Shown: positions 44,563 to 54,045, counted from the stretch's first letter. The stretch is 64,000 bases of DNA from Halococcus qingdaonensis (GCF_024508235.1 NZ_CP101943.1:1833112-1897111), one strand, 5' to 3'. Program-made: numbers and translations. Notes: a model not told the origin generated them from the sequence alone.

Positions 44563-45618
44563 ATGCAGCGGGCCACGCCACAGGAGTTCTCCCGCGTTCT
44601 TTCATCGATGTGTACGGAGCCACATCCCGACGCACGCGCGGCCGCCGAGCGCTTTCTCGCGACCAACCCCGGCGATCCCGGCACGTACGAGACGATCGCC
44701 GACATCGAGCGCGAGGTCGTCGCCCAGTTGGGAGAGATGGTCTCGCTGCCGGAGCCGGCGGGCTACGTCACCAGCGGCGGTAGCGAGGCGAACATCCAGG
44801 CGCTGCGCATCGCGCGCAACCGCGCCAACACGGACGATCCGAACGTGGTCGCGCCCGCGAGCGCCCACTTCAGTTTCCACAAGGCCGCCGGCATGCTCGG
44901 GCTCGAACTCCGCACCGCGCCGCTCGACGACGAGCGGCGGGCCAACACGACGGCGATGGCAGAACTCGCCGACGAGGACACCGTCGCGGTCGTCGGCGTC
45001 GCCGGCACCACCGAACACGGCCGCGTCGACCCGATCCCCGAGATCGCCACAATCGCCGACGAGGCAGGCGCGCTCTGTCACGTCGACGCCGCGTGGGGCG
45101 GCTTCCACCTGCCGTTCACCGATCACGAGTGGGACTTCGCCGACGCCCCGATCGACACGATGACGATCGACCCGCACAAGCTCGGGCGAGCAGTCGTGCC
45201 CGCCGGCGGACTGCTCGCGCGCTCGGACGAACTGCTCGACGCGCTCGCGGTCGAAACTCCGTATCTCGAATCGCGCTCGCAGGCGACGCTGACGGGCACG
45301 CGAAGCGGGGCCGGCGTGGCGAGCGCCCGCGCCGCACTCGACGCGCTGTGGCCCGACGGCTATCGCGATCAGGCCGAGCGCGGCCAGGCGAACGCCGACT
45401 GGCTCGCCGCCGCGCTCGACGAGCGTGGCTATTCGGTCGTCGAGCCCGAACTCCCGCTCGTCGCCGCCGAGATCCCCGGGACTACGTTCGAGGCGCTGCG
45501 GGAGATGAACTGGCGGATCTCCCGGACGGGAAACGGTGCGCTTCGCGTCGTCTGCATGCCACACGTCACCCGCGAGATGCTTCGAGCGTTCGTCGACGAT
45601 CTCGACCGACTGAAATAG
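44563..45618 (+). CDS. mfnA: Aspartate/tyrosine decarboxylase MfnA
   Basis: The product has 351 residues of group II PLP decarboxylases. [20 protein letters not shown] is at 71-90, Asp175 lies in [10 protein letters not shown], and the PLP lysine Lys206 in [15 protein letters not shown]. In halophiles, which lack methanofuran, this family is taken to be aspartate 1-decarboxylase making beta-alanine for CoA, fitting the pantoate pathway genes at 22.5-24.1 kb. Tyrosine decarboxylation cannot be excluded by sequence. Confidence 0.92.
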   Translation: MQRATPQEFSRVLSSMCTEPHPDARAAAERFLATNPGDPGTYETIADIEREVVAQLGEMVSLPEPAGYVTSGGSEANIQALRIARNRANTDDPNVVAPASAHFSFHKAAGMLGLELRTAPLDDERRANTTAMAELADEDTVAVVGVAGTTEHGRVDPIPEIATIADEAGALCHVDAAWGGFHLPFTDHEWDFADAPIDTMTIDPHKLGRAVVPAGGLLARSDELLDALAVETPYLESRSQATLTGTRSGAGVASARAALDALWPDGYRDQAERGQANADWLAAALDERGYSVVEPELPLVAAEIPGTTFEALREMNWRISRTGNGALRVVCMPHVTREMLRAFVDDLDRLK

Positions 45619-45633
45619 ACAACACTTAGGCGT

Positions 45634-46236
45634 GTGACGCAGCGATTTCCGGCAGTGACGCCGCTTCTGTCGGCCCTCGTCGCGGAGACGGTCGGAACCG
45701 TGTCTGCGCCGCTGCAGATCGACGCGCTCGAACGTCTCGTCGAGACGGCGACCGGGCCGCTCGGGCTGCTCATCATCGCGGGTTACTCGTTCCTTATCGC
45801 GATCGCGCTCCCGCTGCCGAGCGAGATCGTCCTCGTCGCGCCGCTGGATCTCGGAATTTCCGAAACGGGTGATTTCGTCCTGATCACGCTCGTCAGCGGC
45901 ATCGGGAAGGCCGCCGGCAGCGTCGTCGCCTTCCGCCTCGGCCACGAGGCAAGAGACCGGTCCGGGCGGCTCGTCGAATGGCTGCGCGACTCGCGGTTCG
46001 ACATCGTCGAATGGTCCGAACGGCGAACGATACAGCTCGTGCGCCGGTACGGCTACATCGGGCTGGCGATCGCACTCTCGGTGCCGTTCTTCCCGGACAC
46101 GCTGTCGATCTACGCCTTCACCATTCTGGAGGAGGACTACCTGAAGTTCGCCGCGGCGACGTTCGTCGGCAGCGCCGGACGGCTGCTGGTCGTCGCGGGC
46201 GTCTTCGCGCCGGTCACCTCGCTGTTCGGGCTCTGA
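45634..46236 (+). CDS. VTT (DedA/SNARE-associated) membrane protein
   Basis: The product has 200 residues with a GTG start 15 nt after mfnA. It has several transmembrane segments, beginning GPLGLLIIAGYSFLIAIALP. PLPSEIVLVAPLDLG and GIGKAAGSVVAFRLGHEARD match the VTT/YqaA family, re-entrant membrane proteins linked to lipid or ion movement. The substrate is unknown. Confidence 0.83.
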   Translation: MTQRFPAVTPLLSALVAETVGTVSAPLQIDALERLVETATGPLGLLIIAGYSFLIAIALPLPSEIVLVAPLDLGISETGDFVLITLVSGIGKAAGSVVAFRLGHEARDRSGRLVEWLRDSRFDIVEWSERRTIQLVRRYGYIGLAIALSVPFFPDTLSIYAFTILEEDYLKFAAATFVGSAGRLLVVAGVFAPVTSLFGL

Positions 46237-46299
46237 CGAGACGGCCACCCGCGAGCGGAAAGCGGCGGGCTTTAGGCTCCCATCCCGGTAGTGATGGCC

Positions 46300-48360
46300 A
46301 TGAGCCACGAGGAGTTCCCCACGGAGAACCCGGCGGTCGTCACCTGCGGGCTGCCGTACGCCAACGGCGACCTGCACGTGGGCCATCTCCGGACCTACGT
46401 CGGCGGCGATGCCTTCACGCGCGCGCTCCGCAAGCTCGGCCAGGAGACGGCGTTCGTCTCGGGGTCGGACATGCACGGCACGCCCGTCGCGGTCAACGCC
46501 TGGGAGGAGGGCGTCACGCCCGAGGAGTTCGCGCTGCGCCACCACGAGAAGTACGAGGCGACGTTCCCGACGTTCGACATCGAATTCGACAACTACGGCC
46601 ACACGGCCGAAGAGGAGAACGTCGAACTCACCCAGCAGTTCGTCCGCGAGCTCGACGAGAAGGGGTACGTCTACGAGCAGGAGATCGAGGTCGCCTGGGA
46701 TCCCGAGGAGGGACAGGCTCTGCCCGACAGATACGTCGAGGGCACCTGTCCGTACTGTGGCGAGCACGCCCGCGGCGACGAGTGCGACGAGGGCTGCGGT
46801 CGCCACCTGGAACCGGGCGAGATCGAGGAGCCGACGAGCGTGATCACGGGCAATCCCGCCGAGTACCGCACCCGCGAGCACGAGTTCCTGCGCCTCTCGG
46901 AGTTCCAGGACTACCTCGGCGAGTTCATCGACCGGATGGACGGGACGGCGAACGCGCGCAACCAGCCCCGCGAGTGGATCGAAGGCGAGCTCCAGGACTG
47001 GTGTATCACACGGGACATGGACTGGGGGATCGAGTATCCTGGCGACGAGGAACTCGTGCTCTACGTCTGGGTCGATGCACCGATCGAGTACGTTTCGAGC
47101 ACGAAGCAGTACAGCGAGCGCGTCGGGAGTGAGGAGTTCGATTGGGAACAGGCGTGGCAGGAGTCGGGCGAGCTCGTCCACGTTATCGGCCGGGACATCA
47201 TCCAGCATCATACTGTGTTCTGGCCCGCGATGCTCCACGGCGTGGACTACCAGGAACCGCGCGCGGTGCTCGCGAGCGGGTTCGTCAACCTCGACGGCAA
47301 GGGCTTTTCGACCAGTCGCGATCGCGCGGTCTGGGTCGACGACTACCTCGACGAGGGGTTCGACCCGGACCTCTATCGCTACTACATCACGACGGGCACC
47401 GGCTTCCAGCAGGACATCGACTTCTCCTGGGAGCGGTTCGCCGAGCGCGTCAACGGCGAACTCGTCGGCACGGTGGGGAACTTCCTCTACCGATCGCTGC
47501 TCTTTGCCCACCGCAACTACGGGGGAACGCCCGACGGTGAGATCTCCGAGGAAGTGCGCGAGCGCATCGAGCAAGCGATCGACGAGTTCCGGGACGGCGT
47601 CAACGACTACTCCGTGCGCGCGGTCGGGGAGTCGGCCGTCGAACTCTCCCAGTTCGGCAACGAGTACATCCAGCGCCACGAGCCCTGGAACGCCGACGAT
47701 CCCGAGCGAGCGGCGGTCATCCGCGACTGCGTGCAGCTCTCGAAGGCGGTCACGGTGCTCTCCGAGCCGATCATGCCCGGCATGGCCGAGCGACTCTGGG
47801 ACCAGCTCGACGAGACGGGTTCGGTCCACGAGGTTCTCCTGAACGCAGCACTCGACGCGCCGCCCGCCGAGTTCGATGCGCCCGACGAACCGTTCGAGGG
47901 CATCGAGGACGAGCGCGTCGCCGAGCTGAACGAGAAACTGGAGGCGCAGATCGCCGCCGCGAGCGAGGGTGGCGAGAGCAGCGCGGCCACGGAGGGTGAC
48001 GCTGCCGAGGCCGCGGAGACCGACCTCGAAGCACTGACCGACGACCGCATCGGCTTCGAGGAGTTCCAGGAGCTCGACGTGCGAGTGGGCGAAGTGCTCG
48101 CCGCCGAGGGGATCGAGGGCGCGGACGATCTCGCGCGTCTGGAGGTCGATCTCGGCGTCGAGACGCGTCAAATCGTCGCCGGGATCAAACAGCTCCACGA
48201 TCTCGACGCGCTCCCGGGCGAACGGGTGGTCGTGCTCGCGAACATCGAGAAAACGGAGCTGTTCGGCGTCGAGAGCAACGGGATGGTGCTCGCGGCCGGT
48301 GAGGCTGCTGACCTGCTGACCACCCACGGCGACAGCCCGCCGGGAACGAGGGTGCGCTGA
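46300..48360 (+). CDS. metG: Methionine--tRNA ligase
   Basis: The product has 686 residues from ATG 46300. The HIGH-type motif is GDLHVGHLRTY (26-29 HVGH). The zinc knuckle CPYCGEHARGDECDEGCGRH is at about 150-170, and the KMSKS-type loop is GKGFSTSRDRAVW. After a low-complexity Glu/Ala linker (about 545-575) comes a tRNA-binding OB domain (EFQELDVRVGEVLAAEGIEG ... GMVLAAGEA). GTG 46291 and ATG 46294 are in-frame alternatives; a TATA-like CTTTAGG (46270-46276) about 27 nt upstream favours 46300. Confidence 0.96.
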   Translation: MSHEEFPTENPAVVTCGLPYANGDLHVGHLRTYVGGDAFTRALRKLGQETAFVSGSDMHGTPVAVNAWEEGVTPEEFALRHHEKYEATFPTFDIEFDNYGHTAEEENVELTQQFVRELDEKGYVYEQEIEVAWDPEEGQALPDRYVEGTCPYCGEHARGDECDEGCGRHLEPGEIEEPTSVITGNPAEYRTREHEFLRLSEFQDYLGEFIDRMDGTANARNQPREWIEGELQDWCITRDMDWGIEYPGDEELVLYVWVDAPIEYVSSTKQYSERVGSEEFDWEQAWQESGELVHVIGRDIIQHHTVFWPAMLHGVDYQEPRAVLASGFVNLDGKGFSTSRDRAVWVDDYLDEGFDPDLYRYYITTGTGFQQDIDFSWERFAERVNGELVGTVGNFLYRSLLFAHRNYGGTPDGEISEEVRERIEQAIDEFRDGVNDYSVRAVGESAVELSQFGNEYIQRHEPWNADDPERAAVIRDCVQLSKAVTVLSEPIMPGMAERLWDQLDETGSVHEVLLNAALDAPPAEFDAPDEPFEGIEDERVAELNEKLEAQIAAASEGGESSAATEGDAAEAAETDLEALTDDRIGFEEFQELDVRVGEVLAAEGIEGADDLARLEVDLGVETRQIVAGIKQLHDLDALPGERVVVLANIEKTELFGVESNGMVLAAGEAADLLTTHGDSPPGTRVR

Positions 48361-48401
48361 CCGAGCGGCAGCCATTTCTGGCTTGACGCCAACGATGGGA
48401 T

Positions 48402-48596
48402 ATGGCGGACGACTGGAAATACGCCGTCGAGGATCTCGAAGACGACGGCGACGAGAGCGCGGACGACGCACGCGCGACCGACGTCTTCGGAGACGACGAG
48501 CCGGGCGATCTCGAACCGGGATCACCGTCGTTCGAGAACGTCGTCTTCGTGCTGCTCGGCGTCGCCATCGCGCTGGTGGTCGTTCTCGGGATCTAG
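48402..48596 (+). CDS. Small tail-anchored membrane protein
   Basis: The product has 64 residues. The first 40 are acidic and soluble (MADDWKYAVEDLEDDGDESA) and the end is one transmembrane helix (FENVVFVLLGVAIALVVVLG). I recall it as a small haloarchaeal family of unknown function, possibly DUF7312. It sits between metG and nfeD on the same strand with gaps of 41 nt each side. Confidence 0.78.
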   Translation: MADDWKYAVEDLEDDGDESADDARATDVFGDDEPGDLEPGSPSFENVVFVLLGVAIALVVVLGI

Positions 48597-48637
48597 CGGA
48601 CCCAACAGTTAATCCCGCTGCGGGCTAACACACGACC

Positions 48638-49240
48638 ATGACGCTGGCACTCGGTGGCGCGCCGGTTGCGGCCGCGCTTCCGGCCCTCCAGATGAGCGAT
48701 CTCCTGCTGGAGCAGCTCCCGCTGGTGCTCGTGGTCGCCGGGCTCGGACTGATGGGTGCCGAGGCGCTCGCGCCCGGCGCGCACTTCATCGTTCTCGGGG
48801 TCGCGCTGCTGTTTGCCGGGCTGATCGGTCTGTTGATCGGGAGTTTTCTCGGCCCGATCGTCCTCGCGGTCGTCCTCTCGGTGCTCGTGCTCGCCAGCGG
48901 TGCGGGAACGCTCTACGCCTACCGCCAGTTCGACATCTACGGCGGGAAGGGAGCCGGCAAGACGAGCGACTCGGCCTCACTCAAGGGGACGACCGGCCAC
49001 GTCACCGAGCGCGTGACGCCGACGAGTGGGAAGGTGAAACTCGACGGCGGCGGCTTCAACCCCAACTACAGCGCCCGTACGCTCGACGGCGAGATCCCCG
49101 AAGACGAACCGATAGTGGTGACCGACCCCGGCGGTGGCAACGTTCTCACCGTCGAGGCGCTCTCGGCGGTGGAGGACGACATCGATCGCGCGCTCGCTCG
49201 CGGGCGCGACACCGACGATCGCGAGCGCGAAACCGCGTGA
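48638..49240 (+). CDS. NfeD-like membrane protein
   Basis: The product has 200 residues. Three or four N-terminal helices (LPLVLVVAGLGLMGAEALAP, HFIVLGVALLFAGLIGLLIG) precede an NfeD-type OB domain (LKGTTGHVTERVTPTSGKVK ... LTVEALS). The C terminus is charged. It is the short NfeD form without the ClpP-like protease domain. It precedes the SPFH gene by 52 nt, the usual stomatin/NfeD pairing. Confidence 0.88.
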   Translation: MTLALGGAPVAAALPALQMSDLLLEQLPLVLVVAGLGLMGAEALAPGAHFIVLGVALLFAGLIGLLIGSFLGPIVLAVVLSVLVLASGAGTLYAYRQFDIYGGKGAGKTSDSASLKGTTGHVTERVTPTSGKVKLDGGGFNPNYSARTLDGEIPEDEPIVVTDPGGGNVLTVEALSAVEDDIDRALARGRDTDDRERETA

Positions 49241-49292
49241 CGGAACCCGCTCGACCGAAGCCTTATGTTCCTAACATCCGAACTCTCGATAG

Positions 49293-50477
49293 ATGACACT
49301 CGTTCCGCTCCAGGCGCTCGCGCTCGCACCGGCCGTCGTGGTGCTGTTGGTGCTGGCCGTCGCGATCATCACCGTCTATAGCGCCATCGAAATCGTCAAC
49401 GCGTACGAGAAGCGTGCGCTCACCGTCTTCGGCGACTACCGCAAACTGCTCGAACCGGGCATCAACTTCGTCCCACCGTTCGTCAACAAGACCTACCCGT
49501 TCGACATGCGGACCCAGACGCTCGATGTCGCGCGCCAGGAAGCCATCACGCGGGACAACTCGCCCGTGACGGCGGATGCAGTGGTCTACATCAAAGTAAT
49601 GGACGCCAAAAAGGCGTTTCTGGAGGTCGATGACTACAAGCGCGCCGTCTCGAACCTCGCACAGACCACGCTCCGTGCCGTGCTCGGCGACATGGATCTC
49701 GACGACACGCTGAGCAAACGTCAGGAGATAAACGAGCGCATCCGCAAGGAGCTCGACGAGCCGACCGACGAGTGGGGGATCCGCGTCGAGTCCGTCGAGG
49801 TCCGCGAGGTCAACCCCTCGCCGGACGTCCAGCAGGCGATGGAACAGCAGACCTCCGCCGAGCGCAAACGCCGCGCGATGATCCTCGAAGCGCAAGGTGA
49901 ACGGCGGAGCGCGGTCGAGGCGGCAGAGGGTGAGAAACGGTCGAACATCATCCGTGCACAGGGTGAAAAGCAGAGCCAGATCCTCGAATCCCAGGGTGAC
50001 GCCGTTTCCACAGTATTGAGAGCGAAATCCGCCGAATCGATGGGCGAGCGCGCGGTCATCGAGCGCGGGATGGACACGCTCGAATCCATCGGCCAGGGCG
50101 AGTCGACGACGTTCGTCCTCCCCCAAGAGCTGTCGTCGATGCTCGGCCGATACGGCAAACACCTCACCGGCAGCGACATCAAGGAGGACGGCCACGATCT
50201 GGAAAGCCTCGATTTCGACGAGGAGACGCGCGAACTCATCGGGCTCGACAACATCGACGAGATCCTCGGCGAGATCGACGAGGAGGCCGACATCGACGTC
50301 GAGGAGATGGAACAGGAGGCCGAAGCGATCAAGACCGGCGAGGCGACGACCGACATCCAGGATCCCGACGAGGTCATCTCCGAGATGGACGCCGACGAAA
50401 GCATCGACGGAAGCACGTCGACGACGGGAACGTCGGCCACCGACGAAGAGGACGAGCTCGAACCGGAGACGAACTGA
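49293..50477 (+). CDS. SPFH/Band 7 (stomatin-like) membrane protein
   Basis: The product has 394 residues. It has an N-terminal membrane helix (LAPAVVVLLVLAVAIITVYS) and an SPFH domain (YEKRALTVFGDYRKLLEPGI ... NFVPPFVNKTYPFDMRTQTL), followed by a long helix with AEGEKRSNIIRAQGEKQSQI. The last 100 residues are an acidic tail, longer than in bacterial stomatins. Such proteins form membrane microdomain scaffolds. It is paired with NfeD upstream. Confidence 0.93.
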   Translation: MTLVPLQALALAPAVVVLLVLAVAIITVYSAIEIVNAYEKRALTVFGDYRKLLEPGINFVPPFVNKTYPFDMRTQTLDVARQEAITRDNSPVTADAVVYIKVMDAKKAFLEVDDYKRAVSNLAQTTLRAVLGDMDLDDTLSKRQEINERIRKELDEPTDEWGIRVESVEVREVNPSPDVQQAMEQQTSAERKRRAMILEAQGERRSAVEAAEGEKRSNIIRAQGEKQSQILESQGDAVSTVLRAKSAESMGERAVIERGMDTLESIGQGESTTFVLPQELSSMLGRYGKHLTGSDIKEDGHDLESLDFDEETRELIGLDNIDEILGEIDEEADIDVEEMEQEAEAIKTGEATTDIQDPDEVISEMDADESIDGSTSTTGTSATDEEDELEPETN

Positions 50478-50552
50478 ACGAGCGACGACCCGAACGAATG
50501 ACGAGCTGACCGGGCCGAAGGGGTTTTACCTGCGTTTCTCCGACGTGACCCA

Positions 50553-51149
50553 ATGGGCGACCGCGGGGTCGACGAGGGACGGCGGGCGACACTCCGGCGA
50601 GTCGCCGCGCTGGGTGCCGTCGGACCGTTCGCCGGCCTCGCAGAGGACGATAGCGGGATCCGCGAGACGATCGCTGGCTATCTCGCGACGACGCCGGGCG
50701 CACACTTCTCGAAGATCCGTGACGATCTCGATCTGGCCACCGGCGAGACACAGCACCATCTCAAACGACTCGAACGTGACGGCACAGTCGAGAGCCACCG
50801 CGACGGCGACTACCGACGCTACTTCCCGGCCCGCGAGTTCGACGACTTCGAGCGCACGGCGCTCGGCTTTCTCCGCCGCGAGACACCGCGCGGGATGGTC
50901 ATCGCGCTGTTGCGCGACGGCGACGCGACCGCGAGCGATCTCGCGGCAGCGGTGGATGTCTCGCGGCCGACGATAAGCAATCACGCCGCCGATCTCGACG
51001 CGGCGGGGCTGCTCTCGCGTGAGGACGGCTACTCGCTCGTCCGCCCGGAACGGCTGCTGACGCTGCTGGTGAGCTATGCCGACTCCTTCGACGCCGCGAC
51101 GGTCCGGTTCGCCCGCGAGGCCGATCAGTTCATCAGCGTCGACGCCTGA
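50553..51149 (+). CDS. Two-winged-helix transcriptional regulator
   Basis: The product has 198 residues. Two DNA-binding winged helices are visible: HFSKIRDDLDLATGETQHHL (about 50-85) and DGDATASDLAAAVDVSRPTI (about 120-160). The first 30 residues are a short polar start with AALGAVGPFAGLA. The layout (two ArsR/MarR-like units in one chain) occurs in many haloarchaeal regulators. Targets are unknown. It meets the next gene tail to tail with no gap. Confidence 0.82.
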   Translation: MGDRGVDEGRRATLRRVAALGAVGPFAGLAEDDSGIRETIAGYLATTPGAHFSKIRDDLDLATGETQHHLKRLERDGTVESHRDGDYRRYFPAREFDDFERTALGFLRRETPRGMVIALLRDGDATASDLAAAVDVSRPTISNHAADLDAAGLLSREDGYSLVRPERLLTLLVSYADSFDAATVRFAREADQFISVDA

Positions 51150-51389
51150 CTACTGGGTGACTTTCCACGTCGTGCTCGAAGAGTAGCCCCACTTCTCGAC
51201 CGAGAGTCCGTTATCGGTCTTGCGGATGGCGTTCATGTTCGTGCCGACTTCCTTCGGCGACAGCCCGAGCGCGTCGCCGATGAGTCGGGATTTGAAGTAG
51301 GTCTTGCTGTCGGCGTGTTCGCGGAGATACGAGAGGATGCGACGCTGTTTCTCGCTGAGTGTCTGCATCGGTGCGCTGCGTGCGGCCAT
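51150..51389 (-). CDS. Small winged-helix protein (DUF7123-like)
   Basis: The product has 79 residues from ATG 51389. MQTLSEKQRRILSYLREHAD and YFKSRLIGDALGLSPKEVGT form a winged helix, ending SVEKWGYSSSTTWKVTQ. It matches a small haloarchaeal family of single winged-helix proteins (DUF7123, from memory). A TATA-like GCTATGTGTG about 25 nt upstream supports this start; ATG 51368 is the alternative. Confidence 0.8.
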   Translation of the reverse strand: MAARSAPMQTLSEKQRRILSYLREHADSKTYFKSRLIGDALGLSPKEVGTNMNAIRKTDNGLSVEKWGYSSSTTWKVTQ

Positions 51390-51604
51390 ACACGATCCGA
51401 ACGGAGCAACACACATAGCGGGTTTGGTGCGATGGACTAATTCGGGCGCTATCGGTCGATTTCGGTCGTGTTCACGACGACGATATCGCCCGTCGTGGCT
51501 CGTCGACGCCCCTTCGAGTCGGGGGTGGTACGGACGGGTACGGCGCGAGCGGGCGGTAGTTCTTTATTTCTCGGCCACGGTAGCGGCGGATGGAGGACTA
51601 CGCG

Positions 51605-52003
51605 ATGGAAATATCTGATAAACTCCTGTGTCTGTTCAACGCCGACGTCACCGAATCCGAAGACAGCTACACCGTCGAGATACCGCGCCGCGAGGTCGAG
51701 AACGGGTCGATCGAGCCCGGCGAGACCTACCGTGTGGCACTCGTCTCGCGCGAACCGACCGAGGAATCATCGAGCAGCTCGCGCTCGCGGTCGAGCACAC
51801 CCTCCTCGGAGCCACAGCCGCCCGTCGATGTCGGCGAGATGCGCTACGTCGAGGTCGAGGACATCGGCAAGCAGGGCGACGGCATCGCCCGCGTCGAACG
51901 CGGCTACGTCATCATCGTCCCCGGTGCCGAGATCGGCGAACGCGTCAAAGTCGAAGTCACCGAGGTGAAATCGAACTTCGCCGTCGGCGAAATCATCGAT
52001 TAG
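51605..52003 (+). CDS. TRAM domain RNA-binding protein
   Basis: The product has 132 residues. MEISDKLLCLFNADVTESED is the usual start of haloarchaeal TRAM proteins. Residues about 35-75 are a Ser-rich linker. The TRAM domain (RYVEVEDIGKQGDGIARVER, GYVIIVPGAEIGERVKVEVT) fills the C terminus. TRAM proteins bind RNA; archaeal forms act as RNA chaperones. ATG 51590 lies before the start site predicted by the TATA-like TCTTTATTTC (51563-51572), so 51605 is chosen. Confidence 0.9.
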   Translation: MEISDKLLCLFNADVTESEDSYTVEIPRREVENGSIEPGETYRVALVSREPTEESSSSSRSRSSTPSSEPQPPVDVGEMRYVEVEDIGKQGDGIARVERGYVIIVPGAEIGERVKVEVTEVKSNFAVGEIID

Positions 52004-52239
52004 TACCTTTTTACTTCGTCGGGTGGCCTCCCTGCGGTCGGCCACCACTCCTCGCAAAAAGCTACGCTAAAAACTCCCGCTCGCGCCTTCGGCGCTCGCG
52101 GCGAACCGCGCTCACTCTGTTCGCGCGGACTCTCCACTCTCTGCACCACAGAAGCCCTCGCTCCCTCACTTCGTTCGGTCACTCGCCCTTCATCCGCCAG
52201 GACCGCAAACCGTTGCCGCACCGCCGGCAGGGCCGGCAG
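52004..52239. repeat. Hairpin-rich intergenic element, copy B
   Basis: This 236-bp convergent gap starts right after the TRAM stop with ACCTTTTTAC (52005-52014), then GGTGGCC/GGCCACC (52022-52046), AAAAACTCCCGCTCGC (52069-52084), GCGCC-TTC-GGCGC, AACCGCGCTC (52104-52113), GAAGCCCTCG (52151-52160) and TCGCCCTTCATCCGCCAG (52183-52200). The same blocks occur in the same order at 110-400. No gene is seen in it. Confidence 0.75.
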
Positions 52240-52905
52240 CTACCCGTCGATCGGCGTTCCGTCCGGTCGTTTCGCACCCTCGGAGTCGTGGACGACGATC
52301 TCGCCGGAATCGGGGTTCGCCGGTTCGTAGCGTTCGCTGACGGCGATGGCCTCTTCGATCTCGCGGATCGCGCGTTCTTTGAGCGCACCGGCCAGTTCCT
52401 CGGCATGCTCGCGATCGATGTCGCGCCCGAGCCCCTCACACTCGTGGGCGCGCACGTCGCCGACCTGATCGACCGCCGCGCCCATCGGCTGGCTCGATCC
52501 GTCGAGAGCGACGCTGAACGGATAAGTGCGACAGATGAGCGGCCGATCCTCGTGGACGGTACACGCCCCGACACCGTCCTCCTCGGCGTAGAAGGTGCAG
52601 TCGCCACAGCCGGTCGTTTCGAGCGCCCACTCGAAGGTCTCGCCCTCCAGTCCGTCCTCGCCCTCGCTGAGTCCGTACGGCATCGGCCGGGCGACGTCCC
52701 GGTGATCGTACTCGGTGGTGTCCTGCAGCTCGCGTATCTCGTCAGGAAACACCGTCGCGGTGTGCTCCTCGTACCCGTCCGGGCCCGTCGCCGCCTTGCA
52801 ACAGGCCCCACAGCGCGTACACTCGAAGCCGATCTCCTCAATGGCGTCGGCCAGCGCCCCGACATCGAGATCGCGCGCACGGGCGAGTTCGTCCTCGAAA
52901 CTCAC
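52240..52905 (-). CDS. YkgJ family cysteine cluster protein
   Basis: The product has 221 residues. Cysteine clusters are CTRCGACC (Cys29, 32, 35, 36), CGDC and CTVHEDRPLICRTYPFSVAL, the YkgJ/CxxCxxCC family pattern for a metal or Fe-S site. The function is unknown. The start is GTG 52905-52903, fixed by a strong Shine-Dalgarno (AAGGAG, 4 nt before it), which is uncommon in this largely leaderless genome. Confidence 0.9.
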   Translation of the reverse strand: MSFEDELARARDLDVGALADAIEEIGFECTRCGACCKAATGPDGYEEHTATVFPDEIRELQDTTEYDHRDVARPMPYGLSEGEDGLEGETFEWALETTGCGDCTFYAEEDGVGACTVHEDRPLICRTYPFSVALDGSSQPMGAAVDQVGDVRAHECEGLGRDIDREHAEELAGALKERAIREIEEAIAVSERYEPANPDSGEIVVHDSEGAKRPDGTPIDG

Positions 52906-52941
52906 ATATCTCCTTTCGGCCGCCGCGCAAAAAGACCGTCG

Positions 52942-53703
52942 TCAGGGGCAGACCCGTTCACCGTCCCACTCGACATGCCCTTCGACGGCGAGTTTGGCGA
53001 GATGGGCCGCCACCGTGCGCTCGGCCAGTCCTCGCACTCCCGAAAGATCCTTCTCGTAGGCCGCGTCGGTCACCGCAGCGACCGTCCGCGCACCATCGCG
53101 CACCGCCCGCAGGACCGCGCGCTCACGGCGCAGTCGATGAGAGAGCAGCCGCTCGATCACCGCCCGTGGCTTCTCGATGACCGGTCCGTGACCCGGATAC
53201 AGCCGTGCCGGGTTTCGAGCGTGGAGCCGCCGGAGCGCGGTGAGATAGCCACGCATGTCGCCGTCTTCGTTCCCCACAACGACGCTGCCGCTCGCGACGG
53301 CGAGATCGCCGACCAGCAGCTCGTCGTTGATGGCGAGCGCGACGTGATCGGGGGCGTGTCCCGGCGTCGCGAGCAACTCGACGGTCCCCGCGTCGGTGTC
53401 GATGCGCGTCCCCGGGCCGAAGGTGCGATCGGGCGAGAGACCGGTCGCGCGTTCGAACCGGTCCGCGTAGCCGGCGTGCGCCCAGACGGTCGCCCGGTCG
53501 GCGTACGCTTCGACGCCGCCCACGTGATCGGGGTGGGTGTGGGTCACGAGCAGGTTCGCGACCCCGTCGATCGCGTCGTCGAGGCGGGGCGTCGCGGCTG
53601 CCGGATCGACGAGCAACGCCCGCTCGCTCCCGACGAGATAGGCGTTCGTCTCGCCGCCGGGTGCGGCCGTCTCGACAGGAATCGAAACATGGGTCAGACT
53701 CAC
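52942..53703 (-). CDS. MBL-fold metallo-hydrolase
   Basis: The product has 253 residues. The metal motif HTHPDH is at 55-60. ELLATPGHAPDHVALAINDE and the later YPGHGPVIEKPRAVIERLLS complete the set. The C-terminal 80 residues look like a winged-helix cap, as in LACTB2-type hydrolases, which cleave thioesters or RNA. The start is GTG 53703. The substrate is unknown. It lies 36 bp upstream of the YkgJ-type gene. Confidence 0.91.
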   Translation of the reverse strand: MSLTHVSIPVETAAPGGETNAYLVGSERALLVDPAAATPRLDDAIDGVANLLVTHTHPDHVGGVEAYADRATVWAHAGYADRFERATGLSPDRTFGPGTRIDTDAGTVELLATPGHAPDHVALAINDELLVGDLAVASGSVVVGNEDGDMRGYLTALRRLHARNPARLYPGHGPVIEKPRAVIERLLSHRLRRERAVLRAVRDGARTVAAVTDAAYEKDLSGVRGLAERTVAAHLAKLAVEGHVEWDGERVCP

Positions 53704-53737
53704 GACGAGTGGTGGTGCTCGCGGCTGAAAAGGCCAG

Positions 53738-54010
53738 TTACTGGTTCAGGAAGTAGACCTGCTTTCTGGCGTCGCGAAAGCTGTAGCGCGAGCCGACGAG
53801 ATCGTCGTCTTCGAGACGGTTCAGCGCGTAGCGGACGGTGCGATCGGGCAGCAGCGATTCGTCGGCGAGCTGGCCCTGCGAGAGCGGCGTCTCCGATTCG
53901 AGCACTTTGGCGACGAGCTTCGCGCTCGGGGGGAGTTCGCGCAGGCGGTCGCGGAACTCGGTCTCGGTCAACGGGTCGTCGGGCTGTGCGCGGTCCGTGG
54001 TGGCGCTCAT
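53738..54010 (-). CDS. Winged-helix transcriptional regulator
   Basis: The product has 90 residues from ATG 54010. A MarR/TrmB-like winged helix reads LPPSAKLVAKVLESETPLSQ and GQLADESLLPDRTVRYALNR, then LEDDDLVGSRYSFRDARKQV. Small haloarchaeal regulators of this type often control their own gene. A TATA-like TGGTAAAAC (54034-54042, minus-strand reading) lies about 28 nt upstream and a perfect 12-bp palindrome abuts it. The MBL gene lies 34 bp downstream. Confidence 0.85.
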   Translation of the reverse strand: MSATTDRAQPDDPLTETEFRDRLRELPPSAKLVAKVLESETPLSQGQLADESLLPDRTVRYALNRLEDDDLVGSRYSFRDARKQVYFLNQ

Positions 54011-54045
54011 ACCCACCTCTCTTCGACGGGCTATGGTAAAACTTG

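Noticed and set aside
44602-48525. 1307-codon open frame on the minus strand opposite mfnA-metG
   Set aside because: It is antisense to three well-identified proteins and has low-complexity Arg/Ala/Asp/Val content, as expected from the complement of GC-rich codons. No family match is visible.
51628-54039. 803-codon plus-strand frame across the TRAM gene, the repeat and three minus-strand genes
   Set aside because: It runs through unrelated genes and an intergenic repeat; its composition is Arg-rich and not coding-like.
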